Positions 1-9,220 of a stretch of 30,274 bases of DNA are shown here, piece after piece (positions within the stretch are counted from its first letter, which is position 1; each line of letters starts with the position of its first letter). The stretch is taken from positions 1 to 30,274 of the forward strand of contig CAXTTS010000014.1 of NCBI GenBank assembly GCA_964247265.1. The letters run 5' to 3'. Both the position numbers and the translations under genes were made by a program. The notes beneath the pieces were generated by a model that saw only the letters and a list, made by a program, of their open reading frames with translations, searched no databases and had not been told where the DNA came from. Source of the DNA: Alterirhizorhabdus sp964247265 (GTDB lineage Bacteria; Pseudomonadota; Alphaproteobacteria; Sphingomonadales; Sphingomonadaceae).

Positions 1-612
1 GGCCAACGCCGCCACCGTGCTGTCGCGCGCTGCCGCCAGCGCCGCGCCATGCTCGGCCATGCCCGCCTCCAGCGCGGCGAGCCAGGCGGCATCCGCCCCC
101 TCGGGTTCGGCGAGCAGCTTGTTGCGCGCCCGCATCGCCGCCTCGTAGCGTGCGGCATGCACACCGTGGCCGGGCTCCAGCGCCAGCACCAGCCGATCGA
201 GGAAGCGTCGCCGCCCGCTCGCGCCCTCGCCGAACAGCCGGTCCATCGCGGGGGTGAGCCATAACAAGGACAGCCACTCGCCCAGCGCATTGGCGCTAGC
301 GCCGGCGCCGTTGACCCGCACCTGCCGCCGTTCGGGGGCGGTCGCCAGCGTGCCGGTGCCGATCTCCACGGCGCCCGCCGGCAGCGTCAGTCGCGCCGCG
401 ACGGCAAAGCCGCCAGGGCCGGCGCCGCGCGCCATGTCGCCGAGCAGCGCCTGGCGCAGGCCACGTCCCGGCGCGAGCAGCGACAGGGCCTCCAGCACGT
501 TCGTCTTGCCCGCGCCATTCTCGCCCCACAACACCACGAGGCCCGGCCCGGCCTCGATCGTGGCGGCGGCATAGGAGCGGAAATCGGTGAGGGCGAGGCG
601 GGTGACGGCCAT
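1..612 (-). CDS. recF: DNA replication and repair protein RecF, N-terminal 204 residues (cut by window edge)
   Basis: RecF is an SMC-like ATPase that helps load RecA at gaps in single-stranded DNA during recombinational repair. The N-terminus begins MAVTRLALTDFRSY and carries a Walker A motif GENGAGKTN at residues 30-38, both typical of RecF. The family is about 350-370 residues, so roughly the last 40 percent, with the signature motif and Walker B, lies outside the window. The ATG is supported by an AGGAGG Shine-Dalgarno at 618-623, five bases upstream on the minus strand. In many bacteria recF directly follows dnaN; here dnaN lies 1.4 kb away on the same strand with two other genes between. 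The family call is confident; the missing C-terminus cannot be assessed. Confidence 0.93.
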   Translation of the reverse strand, partial: MAVTRLALTDFRSYAAATIEAGPGLVVLWGENGAGKTNVLEALSLLAPGRGLRQALLGDMARGAGPGGFAVAARLTLPAGAVEIGTGTLATAPERRQVRVNGAGASANALGEWLSLLWLTPAMDRLFGEGASGRRRFLDRLVLALEPGHGVHAARYEAAMRARNKLLAEPEGADAAWLAALEAGMAEHGAALAAARDSTVAALA

Positions 613-617
613 CCGAG

Positions 618-623
618 CCTCCT
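618..623 (-). promoter_or_regulatory. Shine-Dalgarno of recF
   Basis: The minus strand reads AGGAGG with a 5-base spacer before the recF ATG. It fixes the start at 612 and excludes the longer open frame upstream. Confidence 0.7.
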
Positions 624-701
624 ACCGGAGCAGGCGCGGCACGCCAGCCCTTGCCGCCGCGCAGCGCCGGATTAAGAATGCGGCCTGCCACGGAGATTGC
701 G

Positions 702-1427
702 ATGCGCCTTGCCTTTGCCCTCATGTTCGCGCTGGCCGGTGCCGGCCCCGCCGCCGCCGGTACGCGCGCCACTTTTGTGACGCCCGGCGAGGCCACGCCG
801 CTGGTGGTGGAGGTGGCCGACAACGGCGATGCCCGCATCGGCGAGGCCGGCGCCGAGGATTATGGCCTGCTGATCGGCGGACAATTCTACATGGTCGGCG
901 GCAAGCCCGGCGAATGGACCGTGGCGCGAGTGACGGACATCGCCCGCGCGGTGGATACGGTGATCGGCCCGACCTTCGGCGACAGCTTCACCCGCACCGG
1001 CCCGCCCGCGCCCAAGGCCGCGATCCGCGCCACGGCGAAGGGGAGCCGCACCGTCGCCGGCCGGCCGGGCAAACTCTATGCCGTGACCGGCCTCGACCAT
1101 GAGAAGCCCGATGCCGCGATCGACGTGGTGACGAGCGACGATGCCGCCCTCCGCCCGGTCGGCCGCGTGCTGGAGGCGTATATGAACGCGGCGCTGATCC
1201 CGGGCGCGCCCCTGCTCGGATCGGGTGCGGGCGAACTGATCGAGGAGACGCGGGCGATCTTCGCGCTCGGCACGCCCTTGTCCTCCGACGGCCGCTTCAC
1301 CTTGCAGAAGGTGGAAACGGCGACGATCCCCGCCGATCGCGTGGCGCTGCCGGATCAGCCCAGCACCTACGAAACGCTGGTGACGAAGATGCGGGCGCTG
1401 GTGCCGGGCGCCAGGGTGCCTCGCTGA
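702..1427 (+). CDS. Secreted protein of unknown function (241 aa)
   Basis: I do not recognise this family. The N-terminus MRLAFALMFALAGAGPAAAG looks like a Sec signal peptide cleaved after an A-x-A motif near residue 18, so the product is probably periplasmic. The mature part is soluble, with no Cys cluster, metal motif or transmembrane segment after the signal. The start at 702 is preferred because GGAG lies at 692-695 and because it puts the hydrophobic segment at the N-terminus; the frame is open upstream with an ATG at 678. The gene sits alone on the plus strand between recF and a ferritin-like gene, divergent from recF, and its stop lies 18 bases from the convergent ferritin-like stop. 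Context gives no functional clue. Confidence 0.7.
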   Translation: MRLAFALMFALAGAGPAAAGTRATFVTPGEATPLVVEVADNGDARIGEAGAEDYGLLIGGQFYMVGGKPGEWTVARVTDIARAVDTVIGPTFGDSFTRTGPPAPKAAIRATAKGSRTVAGRPGKLYAVTGLDHEKPDAAIDVVTSDDAALRPVGRVLEAYMNAALIPGAPLLGSGAGELIEETRAIFALGTPLSSDGRFTLQKVETATIPADRVALPDQPSTYETLVTKMRALVPGARVPR

Positions 1428-1441
1428 TCGGCGATCCGATC
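1426..1441. terminator. Small stem-loop between convergent genes
   Basis: GATCGG at 1426-1431 and CCGATC at 1436-1441 form a perfect 6-bp stem with a 4-base loop, overlapping the stop of the plus-strand gene and just before the end of the convergent ferritin-like gene. There is no T tract. It could act as a two-way terminator, but a stem this short is weak evidence in GC-rich DNA. Confidence 0.3.
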
Positions 1442-1445
1442 CGCC

Positions 1446-1940
1446 CTAACCGGCCTGCAATATCTCCGCCACGCGTCGCAGCCGGCCGGCATGGCCCAGT
1501 TCCTCGCGGCCGTTCTGGCGCAGGAGTTCGGCGGCTTCGGGATTGTCGATGCCGGCCGCCCAGCGTTCATACAGCTTCTCGCCGCCTTCCTCGCCGGCCG
1601 CCAGCTTCAGCAGCGCGGCGACACTGACCTCGGCGAGCGGGCCGGGCTCGTCATAGGGGTTGTCGGTCTGGTGTGGCAGCGGAAAGTCCTCGCCGGTCAG
1701 CAGCTTGATGACCTTGCGGACGCGGTGGCCGTGCGCCAGTTCCTCCGCGCCATTGGCCTCCAGCAGCTTGCGTGCCTCCGGGTCCGACACCGCCTGCGCC
1801 ATCTTCAGATAGCCGCCCTTGGAAACGGCTTCGAGCAGCGCCATCATCTTGAACTCGTCGATGCCGGGCGGATCGGCGGCCGCGATATGGGCGAAGGCCT
1901 CCCTCTGCGTGGTCGGCATGCCGGGCGGGATCAGGCTCAT
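1446..1940 (-). CDS. Ferritin-like di-iron protein with an internal duplication (164 aa)
   Basis: Probably a cytosolic four-helix ferritin-like/rubrerythrin-like protein. Two halves repeat with a period of exactly 80 residues. E37 pairs with E117, Y44 with Y124, and the two ExxH motifs are E67-H70 and E147-H150, inside matching segments P54-V77 and P134-V157. E, ExxH, E, ExxH is the ligand pattern of ferritin-like di-iron sites, so a metal centre is a reasonable inference. No rubredoxin Cys pairs are present, so it is not a classical rubrerythrin. The ATG is supported by GAGGAG about 8 bases upstream. It follows dnaN after 48 bases on the same strand and may be co-transcribed with it. Substrate and role (iron handling, peroxide reduction) cannot be read from sequence. 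Confidence 0.75.
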   Translation of the reverse strand: MSLIPPGMPTTQREAFAHIAAADPPGIDEFKMMALLEAVSKGGYLKMAQAVSDPEARKLLEANGAEELAHGHRVRKVIKLLTGEDFPLPHQTDNPYDEPGPLAEVSVAALLKLAAGEEGGEKLYERWAAGIDNPEAAELLRQNGREELGHAGRLRRVAEILQAG

Positions 1941-1988
1941 CGATGGCTCCTCGTGCGGGTGGTGCGGCTATGAGCGCGGTCGATCCCG

Positions 1989-3101
1989 CTACACCCGCAT
2001 CGGCATCAGAACGTACAGTGCCGTTGCCTTGTCGCTCTCGCGGATCAGGGTCGGGGCAGCGGCGTCGGCGAGGTGCACTTCCACCGAATCGCCCTCGATC
2101 TGGCCGAGAATGTCCATCAGGTAGCGGGCGTTGAAGCCGATCTCGAACTGCTGCGAGGTGTAGGCGCCGGGCACCTCCTCGGCGGCCGTGCCGTTTTCCG
2201 GGCTCGATACCGAAAGGGTGATGCGGTCGCGCTCCAGCGCCATCTTCACCGCGCGCGTCTTCTCGCTGGCGATGGTCGCGACGCGATCGACGCCCTGCAT
2301 GAAGCTTTTCGGGTCGAGCGTCAGCAGCTTGTCGTTGCCGGTGGGGATCACCCGCGAATAATCCGGGAAGGTGCCGTCGATCAGCTTCGACGTGAGGATC
2401 GCCGAGCCGAGATCGAAGCGGATCTTGGTGGGGGACAGTGAGACCTCGACCGTGCCGTCCACCTCGTCGAGCAGCTTGCGCAGCTCGGCGATGCATTTGC
2501 GCGGCACGATCACGTCGGGCATCTGCTCGGCGCCGTCCGGGCGCGGCACGGTAACGCGGGCGAGGCGGTGGCCATCGGTCGCCGCCGCCTTCAGCACCGG
2601 CGTGGCATCGTCGGAGACGTGCAGGAAGATGCCGTTCAGATAATAGCGCGTCTCCTCGGTGGAGATGGCGAAGCGCGTCTTGTCGATGATCTCCTTAAGC
2701 GTCTTGACCGGCAGTTCGAACTTCGTCGGCAGCTCGCCCTCGGCGATCACCGGGAAATCGTCACGCGGCAGGGTGGAGAGATTGAAGCGAGCGCGCCCGG
2801 CGACGACCTGCATCTTGCCGTCGGCGGCGCTCAGCTGCACCTGCGATCCTTCCGGCAGCTTGCGGGCGATATCGAACAGGGTGTGGGCGGAAACCGTGGT
2901 GGCGCCGGCGGTATCGACCGCGGCGGCCACCGTGTCGACCACCTGAAGGTCGAGATCGGTCGCCATCAGCTTCAGCGCGCCGTCGGCGCCTGCCTCGATC
3001 AGCACGTTCGACAGGATCGGGATCGTGTTGCGCCGCTCGACCACGGACTGAACGTGGCTCAGGCTCTTCAGCAGTGTCGCGCGTTCGATCGTCGCCTTCA
3101 T
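1989..3101 (-). CDS. dnaN: DNA polymerase III sliding clamp, beta subunit
   Basis: The beta clamp is a ring-shaped dimer that tethers DNA polymerase III and other polymerases to DNA. The 370-residue length fits the family (366-375 aa). The N-terminus MKATIERATLLKSLSHVQSVVERRN, the central DGTFPDYSRVIP motif and the C-terminal ALYVLMPMRV are all hallmark clamp sequences covering three clamp domains. The start is supported by GGGGA upstream and by the family N-terminus. The gene is transcribed away from the IalB-like/rlmN run, with 160 bases of divergent spacer holding a TATAAC-like hexamer on the minus strand at about 3138-3144. dnaA is not in the window, so this is not a dnaA-dnaN-recF cluster, and recF lies downstream but not adjacent. 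Confidence 0.97.
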   Translation of the reverse strand: MKATIERATLLKSLSHVQSVVERRNTIPILSNVLIEAGADGALKLMATDLDLQVVDTVAAAVDTAGATTVSAHTLFDIARKLPEGSQVQLSAADGKMQVVAGRARFNLSTLPRDDFPVIAEGELPTKFELPVKTLKEIIDKTRFAISTEETRYYLNGIFLHVSDDATPVLKAAATDGHRLARVTVPRPDGAEQMPDVIVPRKCIAELRKLLDEVDGTVEVSLSPTKIRFDLGSAILTSKLIDGTFPDYSRVIPTGNDKLLTLDPKSFMQGVDRVATIASEKTRAVKMALERDRITLSVSSPENGTAAEEVPGAYTSQQFEIGFNARYLMDILGQIEGDSVEVHLADAAAPTLIRESDKATALYVLMPMRV

Positions 3102-3261
3102 GTCGTCCCCGGCTTCCCCCGCTGCTCGCGGTCAGGCGTTATAGCGCGGCGCGGCGGCACCGCCAGATGAAATGCGGCTTCGCGGCCCGGGTGCGTCGGC
3201 ACGTTCGGGCGTGGCAACCGCGCCTGTTGCATCGCTGCGGCAAAGCCACGAAGGGACGCGG

Positions 3262-3759
3262 ATGCGCCCGCTACTGTACCCGCTGCTGTTCCTGTCCGGC
3301 ATACTGGCGGCCGCACCCGCCGCCGCGCGCGATCCGCTCGGCGTGTTCGAAGGATGGGGCGCCTATCGCGATCAGCGCCCGTTGCGCTGTTTTGCCATTG
3401 CCGAGCCGGCCGTGCGGCTGCGCGGCGGGCCGTGGCGTCCATTCGCCGCGATCACCTCCTGGCCCGGGATCGGGGTGCGCGGCCAGTTGCATGTGCGGCT
3501 GCGCAGCGCGAAGAAGGCAGGCACGCCGACCTATCTGGTGATCGGCGATCATCGCTTCCTGCTCGCCTCGGGGCGGGCGGAGGCCTGGGCGCCGGACGCG
3601 GCGGTGGACGCCGCGATCGTTGCCGCGATGCGTGGCGGATCGAGCATGAGCGTGGAGGCGATCGGCCTGAACGGCCGCCCCTTCGCCGATGCCTACCGCC
3701 TGCACGGTGCGGCCAGCGCGATCGACGCGGCGGCGCTGGGCTGCGCGAAGCGGGGATAG
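3262..3759 (+). CDS. Secreted protein resembling invasion-associated locus B (IalB) family (165 aa)
   Basis: The start at 3262 gives a signal peptide, MRPLLYPLLFLSGILAAAPAAA, preceded by GAAGGGA; the frame is open 30 codons further upstream but those residues are not signal-like. The mature protein begins with a W..Y....P..C pattern (FEGWGAYRDQRPLRCFAIAEP) and ends with a second Cys (ALGCAKRG), so a disulfide is possible. The size, the early W/Y/C cluster and the short beta-rich body resemble IalB-like periplasmic proteins common in alphaproteobacteria; this is family resemblance rather than a decisive motif. Despite the name there is no reason to infer invasion. It precedes rlmN by 37 bases on the same strand and may share a transcript. 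Confidence 0.55.
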   Translation: MRPLLYPLLFLSGILAAAPAAARDPLGVFEGWGAYRDQRPLRCFAIAEPAVRLRGGPWRPFAAITSWPGIGVRGQLHVRLRSAKKAGTPTYLVIGDHRFLLASGRAEAWAPDAAVDAAIVAAMRGGSSMSVEAIGLNGRPFADAYRLHGAASAIDAAALGCAKRG

Positions 3760-3796
3760 CTGGCGGAATCGCGGGTTTCGCACTATGTGCGCCGAC

Positions 3797-5008
3797 ATGA
3801 ATGCCCTGATGCAGATCCCCGGCGGCACCGATCCCGTCCCCGTGCCCCGTGACCAGCCGCCGCGTGCGGACGGCCGCATCGACCTGCTCGGCCTCACCCG
3901 CGATCAGTTGCGCGAGAGGCTCGTCGCCGCCGGGCTCGATCCGAAACAGGCCAAGCTGCGCGGCAAGCAATTGTGGCACTGGATCTACAATCGCGGCACC
4001 ACCGACTTCACGCTGATGACCGACATCGCCAAGGCCATGCATCCGTGGCTGGCGGAGCGGTTCGTCGTCGGCCGGCCGGAGGTGGTGGAGGCGCAGGTCT
4101 CCACCGACGGCACGCGCAAATGGCTGCTCCGTTCGGACGCCAATGATGGGCAGGGGGGCCAGGATTACGAGATGGTGTTCATCCCCGATGCGGATCGCGG
4201 CACGCTGTGCGTCTCGTCGCAGGTGGGCTGCACGCTGAACTGCCGCTTCTGCCACACCGGCACGATGAAGCTGGTGCGCAACCTGACGGCGGGCGAGATC
4301 GTGGGGCAGGTGATGCTGGCGCGCGATGCGCTGGGCGAATGGCCGTCGACCCCGGAAGGGCGAATGCTCACCAACATCGTGATGATGGGGATGGGCGAGC
4401 CGCTCTACAATTTCGACAATGTGCGCGATGCGCTGAAGCTGGTGATGGATGGCGACGGGCTGGCGCTGAGCAAGCGCCGCATCACCCTTTCCACCAGCGG
4501 CGTGGTGCCGATGATGGCCCGCGCGGGGGCGGAGATCGGCGTCAACCTGGCGGTGTCGCTCCACGCCGTCACCAAGGAGGTGCGGGACGAGATCGTGCCG
4601 ATCAACAAGAAATACGGCATCGAGGATCTGTTGCAGGCGTGCGCCGACTATCCGGGCGCCAACAATGCGCGCCGCATCACCTTCGAATATGTCATGCTGC
4701 GAGACAAGAATGACAGCGACGCCGATGCGCGCGAACTGGTGCGGCTGCTCAAGAAATATGATCTGCCGGCCAAGGTGAACCTGATCCCGTTCAATCCGTG
4801 GCCGGGCGTCGCCTATGAATGTTCCGCGCCGGAGCGGATCGCGCGTTTCTCCGACATCATCTTCAAGGCCGGCATCTCGGCGCCGGTGCGCACCCCGCGC
4901 GGGCGCGACATCATGGCGGCTTGCGGCCAGCTGAAATCCGCGTCGGAGAAGATCAGCCGGGCGGAGCTGGATCGCCGCGCCGAGGAGAAGCAGGCGGCGC
5001 TTGGCTGA
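3797..5008 (+). CDS. rlmN: 23S rRNA/tRNA adenine C2-methyltransferase RlmN
   Basis: RlmN is a radical-SAM enzyme that methylates C2 of A2503 in 23S rRNA and A37 of some tRNAs. The CxxxCxxC cluster motif is C145-C149-C152 (GCTLNCRFCH). The two mechanistic cysteines are both present: C138 in GTLCVSSQVGC and C376 in MAACGQL. The GMGEPLYNFDNV motif and the RRITLSTSG strand also match. Length 403 aa is normal for the family. The start is uncertain: ATG at 3785 adds four residues and neither site has a good Shine-Dalgarno. The stop overlaps the next gene by 8 bases, suggesting translational coupling with the TauE/SafE permease. Confidence 0.96.
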   Translation: MNALMQIPGGTDPVPVPRDQPPRADGRIDLLGLTRDQLRERLVAAGLDPKQAKLRGKQLWHWIYNRGTTDFTLMTDIAKAMHPWLAERFVVGRPEVVEAQVSTDGTRKWLLRSDANDGQGGQDYEMVFIPDADRGTLCVSSQVGCTLNCRFCHTGTMKLVRNLTAGEIVGQVMLARDALGEWPSTPEGRMLTNIVMMGMGEPLYNFDNVRDALKLVMDGDGLALSKRRITLSTSGVVPMMARAGAEIGVNLAVSLHAVTKEVRDEIVPINKKYGIEDLLQACADYPGANNARRITFEYVMLRDKNDSDADARELVRLLKKYDLPAKVNLIPFNPWPGVAYECSAPERIARFSDIIFKAGISAPVRTPRGRDIMAACGQLKSASEKISRAELDRRAEEKQAALG

Positions 5009-5759
5009 TCCCGCCGCGCTGGCGCTGGCCGCCGGGGCAGGGGTGCTGGGCGGCGCGATGAACGCGCTGGCGGGCGGCGGCACCTTCGCCACGCTGCCCG
5101 CGCTGATCGCCCTCGGTTTGCCCGGCCCGATCGCCAACGCCACCTCCAACGCCGCCCTGTTGCCGGGCGCCGCGGCCAGCGCCTTCACCTATCGCGACGA
5201 ACTCGCGCCGCTTGCCGGCCTGACGGTGGCGCGGCTGGCGGCGATCACCTTTGCCGGGGGGCTGGTCGGCAGCCTGCTGCTGGTGTGGACGCCGACGCGC
5301 ACCTTCGACGTCGTGATCCCGTGGCTGCTGCTCTACGCCACGCTGATCCTCGCCATCGGTCACCGCGCCACCGAGTGGTTGCGCGCCCGCGTCACGATCG
5401 GGGTGCGGACGCTGGTGGTCGTGCAGGCGCTGCTCGGCATCTATGGCGGCTATTTCGGCGGCGGCGTCGGGCTGATGATGACGGCGATCTACGGCCTGCT
5501 CACCGGGCTGGCGCCGCGCGCGATGTTCGCGCCGCGCACGCTGATGCTGGCGATCGCCAATCTGGCGGCGACCGGCATATTCGTGCTGCTCGGCATGATC
5601 GCGTGGAGCGCGTGTCTGCCGATGCTGGCGGGTGGGATCGTCGGCGGCTGGGCGGGCGCGCGGATCGGCCGCCGTCTGCCGTCCGGGCTGGTCCGCGCCG
5701 GCACCCTCGTCGTAAGTCTGGCGACGACGATCGTCTTCTTTATACGCGCCTATCGGTAA
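5001..5759 (+). CDS. TauE/SafE-family membrane permease (252 aa)
   Basis: This is a polytopic inner-membrane protein of the TauE/SafE (sulfite exporter) family, whose members are proposed anion or organosulfur-compound exporters; the substrate here is unknown. About seven or eight hydrophobic segments run through the sequence. The early GGAMNALAGGGTFATLPALIALG region and the internal IYGGYFGGGVGLMM region are the two pseudo-repeat signatures of the family. The start is a TTG at 5001 that overlaps the rlmN stop, with AGGAG-like bases in the rlmN 3' end; a GTG at 5043 is the alternative and would shorten the first helix. It is probably co-transcribed with rlmN and perhaps with the fatty acid cyclopropane synthase 43 bases downstream. 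Confidence 0.85.
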   Translation: MADPAALALAAGAGVLGGAMNALAGGGTFATLPALIALGLPGPIANATSNAALLPGAAASAFTYRDELAPLAGLTVARLAAITFAGGLVGSLLLVWTPTRTFDVVIPWLLLYATLILAIGHRATEWLRARVTIGVRTLVVVQALLGIYGGYFGGGVGLMMTAIYGLLTGLAPRAMFAPRTLMLAIANLAATGIFVLLGMIAWSACLPMLAGGIVGGWAGARIGRRLPSGLVRAGTLVVSLATTIVFFIRAYR

Positions 5760-5802
5760 GCGGCGGCGTTGGAGCGGTTGCAGGCTGGAGGCGGGATAGA
5801 CG

Positions 5803-7038
5803 ATGGCGGCGATCGACAGGATGCTCGGGCGGCTGGTCCGCACCGGAGAGTTGCGCGTGATCGATGCGCAGGGGCGTGTCACCGATGTCGGCCGGCCCGA
5901 TCCGGCGCATACGCCCATCACCATCCGCCTGGCCGACGCGCGCGTCGGGCGCGACATCTTCCGCCATCCCCGGCTGGGCGTGGCGGAAACCTTCATGGAC
6001 GGACGATTGCTGATCGAGCAGGGCGACATCGCCGGCCTGATCGATCTGATCCGCGCGAACGGCCGCTGGGAAACGGGCGGGCAGAACCTTGCCCAGGCCA
6101 ATCCGCTGAAGCGCCACTTCGGCAATTTCCGCGCGCGGCTCGATCGGGTCAACTGGCAGGCGAAATCCCGCCGCAACGTCGCCCACCATTATGATCTGGG
6201 CGACCGGCTCTACGATCTGTTCCTCGATGCGGACCGGCAATATAGCTGCGCCTACTTCACCGATCCGGCGAACGGGCTGGAGCAGGCGCAGGCCGACAAG
6301 AAGGCGCACATCGCCGCCAAGCTGGCGCTGAAGCCGGGCCAGCGGGTGCTGGATATCGGCTGCGGCTGGGGCGGCATGGCGCTCTACCTCAACCGCGTCG
6401 CCGATGTGGATGTGCTCGGCATCACGCTCAGCGAGGAGCAGCTGAAGACGGCCCGGCGCCGCGCAGAGGAGGCGGGCGTCGCCGATCGGGTGAAGTTCGA
6501 GCTGATCGATTACCGCAACGTGGAGGGCGTGTTCGACCGGATCGTCTCGGTCGGCATGTTCGAGCATGTCGGGCCGAACAATTACCGCAAATTCTTCCTC
6601 AAGTGTCGCTCGCTGCTGGCGGAGGACGGCGTGATGCTGCTGCACACAATCGGACGGATGGGCGGGCCGGGCACCACCGATGCCTTCACCAGCCGCTATA
6701 TCTTTCCCGGCGGCTATAATCCCGCCTTGTCCGAGATCGTCGGCGCCAGTGAGAGCGTGAAGCTGATCGCCAGCGATATCGAGACGCTGCGGCTGCATTA
6801 TGCGCTCACCATCCGGCACTGGTACGATCGCACGGTGGCGGCGAAGGACGCGATCGTCGCGCTATACGACGAGCGTTTCTACCGGATGTGGACCTTCTAT
6901 CTGGCGGGCGCGATGGGCGCGTTCAATCATGGCGGCATGTGCAACTACCAGATCCAGTATATCCGCGATCGTCGCACCCTGCCGATCACCCGCGACTATC
7001 TGGCGGAGGCCGAGCGGGTCTTGCACGCCAAGGGCTGA
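5803..7038 (+). CDS. Cyclopropane-fatty-acyl-phospholipid synthase family methyltransferase
   Basis: CFA synthases transfer a methylene group from S-adenosylmethionine to unsaturated acyl chains of membrane phospholipids, usually in stationary phase or under acid and solvent stress. The SAM-binding motif VLDIGCGWGG lies at residues 181-190 and the family motif VGMFEHVGPNNY about 65 residues later. The Cys in the C-terminal GGMCNYQIQY segment may be the conserved CFA cysteine. Length 411 aa fits the long CFA form (E. coli Cfa is 382 aa), with an N-terminal lipid-recognition domain. GGAGGCGGG precedes the ATG by several bases. It is the last gene of the run from the IalB-like gene, and it faces the EF-hand gene across a 33-base gap with a hairpin. 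Confidence 0.93.
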   Translation: MAAIDRMLGRLVRTGELRVIDAQGRVTDVGRPDPAHTPITIRLADARVGRDIFRHPRLGVAETFMDGRLLIEQGDIAGLIDLIRANGRWETGGQNLAQANPLKRHFGNFRARLDRVNWQAKSRRNVAHHYDLGDRLYDLFLDADRQYSCAYFTDPANGLEQAQADKKAHIAAKLALKPGQRVLDIGCGWGGMALYLNRVADVDVLGITLSEEQLKTARRRAEEAGVADRVKFELIDYRNVEGVFDRIVSVGMFEHVGPNNYRKFFLKCRSLLAEDGVMLLHTIGRMGGPGTTDAFTSRYIFPGGYNPALSEIVGASESVKLIASDIETLRLHYALTIRHWYDRTVAAKDAIVALYDERFYRMWTFYLAGAMGAFNHGGMCNYQIQYIRDRRTLPITRDYLAEAERVLHAKG

Positions 7039-7063
7039 TCCCTCCCGTCAGCCGAGAGGGATC
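7037..7063. terminator. Bidirectional terminator-like hairpin between cfa and EF-hand gene
   Basis: GATCCCTC at 7037-7044 and GAGGGATC at 7056-7063 form a perfect 8-bp stem with an 11-base loop, exactly in the gap between two convergent stop codons. No T tract follows on either side, which is common for alphaproteobacterial hairpins. Position makes a terminator role likely. Confidence 0.6.
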
Positions 7064-7071
7064 GTACCGGA

Positions 7072-7698
7072 TCAGCCGCGCCTGCCCTTCCACTCGGCGC
7101 GCATCGCGCCCCACGCGGCGCGGCGCTCCTCCGGGGTGACGATGCCGTCATGGTTGGCATCCGCCTTGTCGAACATCGCCAGCGGCTTGGCGGTGGCCTC
7201 GGCGAGCGTCACCTTGCCGTCATGGTTGGCGTCCATCGCGGCGAAGAAGCCTTCGGCGCGCCTGTCTCCGTTCGGGCCGCCCCAGCCACCCCATCCGCCC
7301 ATGCCGCCATGATGCATCCCGCCGCGCATGCCCATCCGGCCGTGGCCGCCGGGGGCGTCAGCGCCGTCCGGCCCGCGATCCGGCCGCGCGGCGAACTCGG
7401 CTTGGGAAATCTGGCCGTCCTTGTTCGTGTCGAGCCGGGCGAACATCTCCGCCCGGCGCTCGCCCCGCTTGGCCTCGCGATCGGCCTGTGCCTTGCTGCG
7501 ATAGGCATCGAACTCCGCCTTCGTCACCACGCCGTCGTGATTGGCGTCGACCTGCGCGAACCGTTCCTTCACCTTGGCCTGCACGTCGGCGCGGGTCATC
7601 GGCTGGGCATGGTGATCCGGCCCGCGCTGCTGGGCGAGCGCGGGAACGGTGCCGGCTATGGCGGCGGCGAGGCTGGCGGCGATCACGAGCGTCTTCAT
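7072..7698 (-). CDS. Secreted four-EF-hand calcium-binding protein (208 aa)
   Basis: The N-terminus MKTLVIAASLAAAIAGTVPALA is a clear signal peptide, so the protein is periplasmic or exported. Four complete 12-residue EF-hand loops are present at residues 51-62, 90-101, 156-167 and 180-191. Each has D at position 1, N at 3, D at 5, G at 6 and E at 12, so all should bind calcium. The pairs are separated by a flexible Gly/Met/His-rich linker at about residues 112-145. The start is fixed by AGGAGT upstream; the frame is open a further 68 codons but without a signal. The gene is divergent from argG, with 169 bases between. The role is unknown; calcium buffering or calcium-dependent surface interaction are inferences. 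Confidence 0.9.
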   Translation of the reverse strand: MKTLVIAASLAAAIAGTVPALAQQRGPDHHAQPMTRADVQAKVKERFAQVDANHDGVVTKAEFDAYRSKAQADREAKRGERRAEMFARLDTNKDGQISQAEFAARPDRGPDGADAPGGHGRMGMRGGMHHGGMGGWGGWGGPNGDRRAEGFFAAMDANHDGKVTLAEATAKPLAMFDKADANHDGIVTPEERRAAWGAMRAEWKGRRG

Positions 7699-7867
7699 CG
7701 AATACTCCTGCGGGTACGGGCCCGCGGTGAAGCGGGCATGGCGATCGAGTGACGCCCGGATGCTTCGGCGGAATGTCGCTTTTGAAATGTAGCGGCGCAA
7801 CGCTTGAACGGGCCGGGCGCCGCCGCTATCGCCGCCGCGCCCACCGTCCAGCCCCGGAGCATGTCCC

Positions 7868-9106
<1,239 letters not shown>

Positions 9107-9183
9107 GTGGAAATCCACCCCGCGTGAATATAGAGGATATCGATCGAGGGCTGTGGTAAGGAGCGGTGGCGTCGCGGCAAGGT

Positions 9184-9198
9184 CAGATGGTTCATCTG
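9184..9198. repeat. Inverted repeat in the leader of the DyP peroxidase
   Basis: CAGATG at 9184-9189 and CATCTG at 9193-9198 form a perfect 6-bp dyad with a 3-base centre, ending 22 bases before the peroxidase ATG. It could be a regulator site or a leader hairpin; a dyad of this size can also arise by chance. Confidence 0.3.
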
Positions 9199-9220
9199 GG
9201 CCTGAAATCCGGAGGCGTGC

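Noticed and set aside
1941..3261. A replication origin near dnaN
   Set aside because: No cluster of DnaA boxes and no AT-rich unwinding region is seen in the spacers around dnaN, and dnaA is absent. In alphaproteobacteria oriC is often not beside dnaN.
3452..5188. A 578-codon minus-strand open frame opposite the IalB-like gene and rlmN
   Set aside because: Low-complexity His/Arg/Gly-rich translation, antisense to the clearly real rlmN.
5760..6194. A second plus-strand frame from 5769 overlapping the cyclopropane synthase start
   Set aside because: It is a shifted frame of the synthase gene, with an Arg/Pro/Ala-rich translation and no domain.
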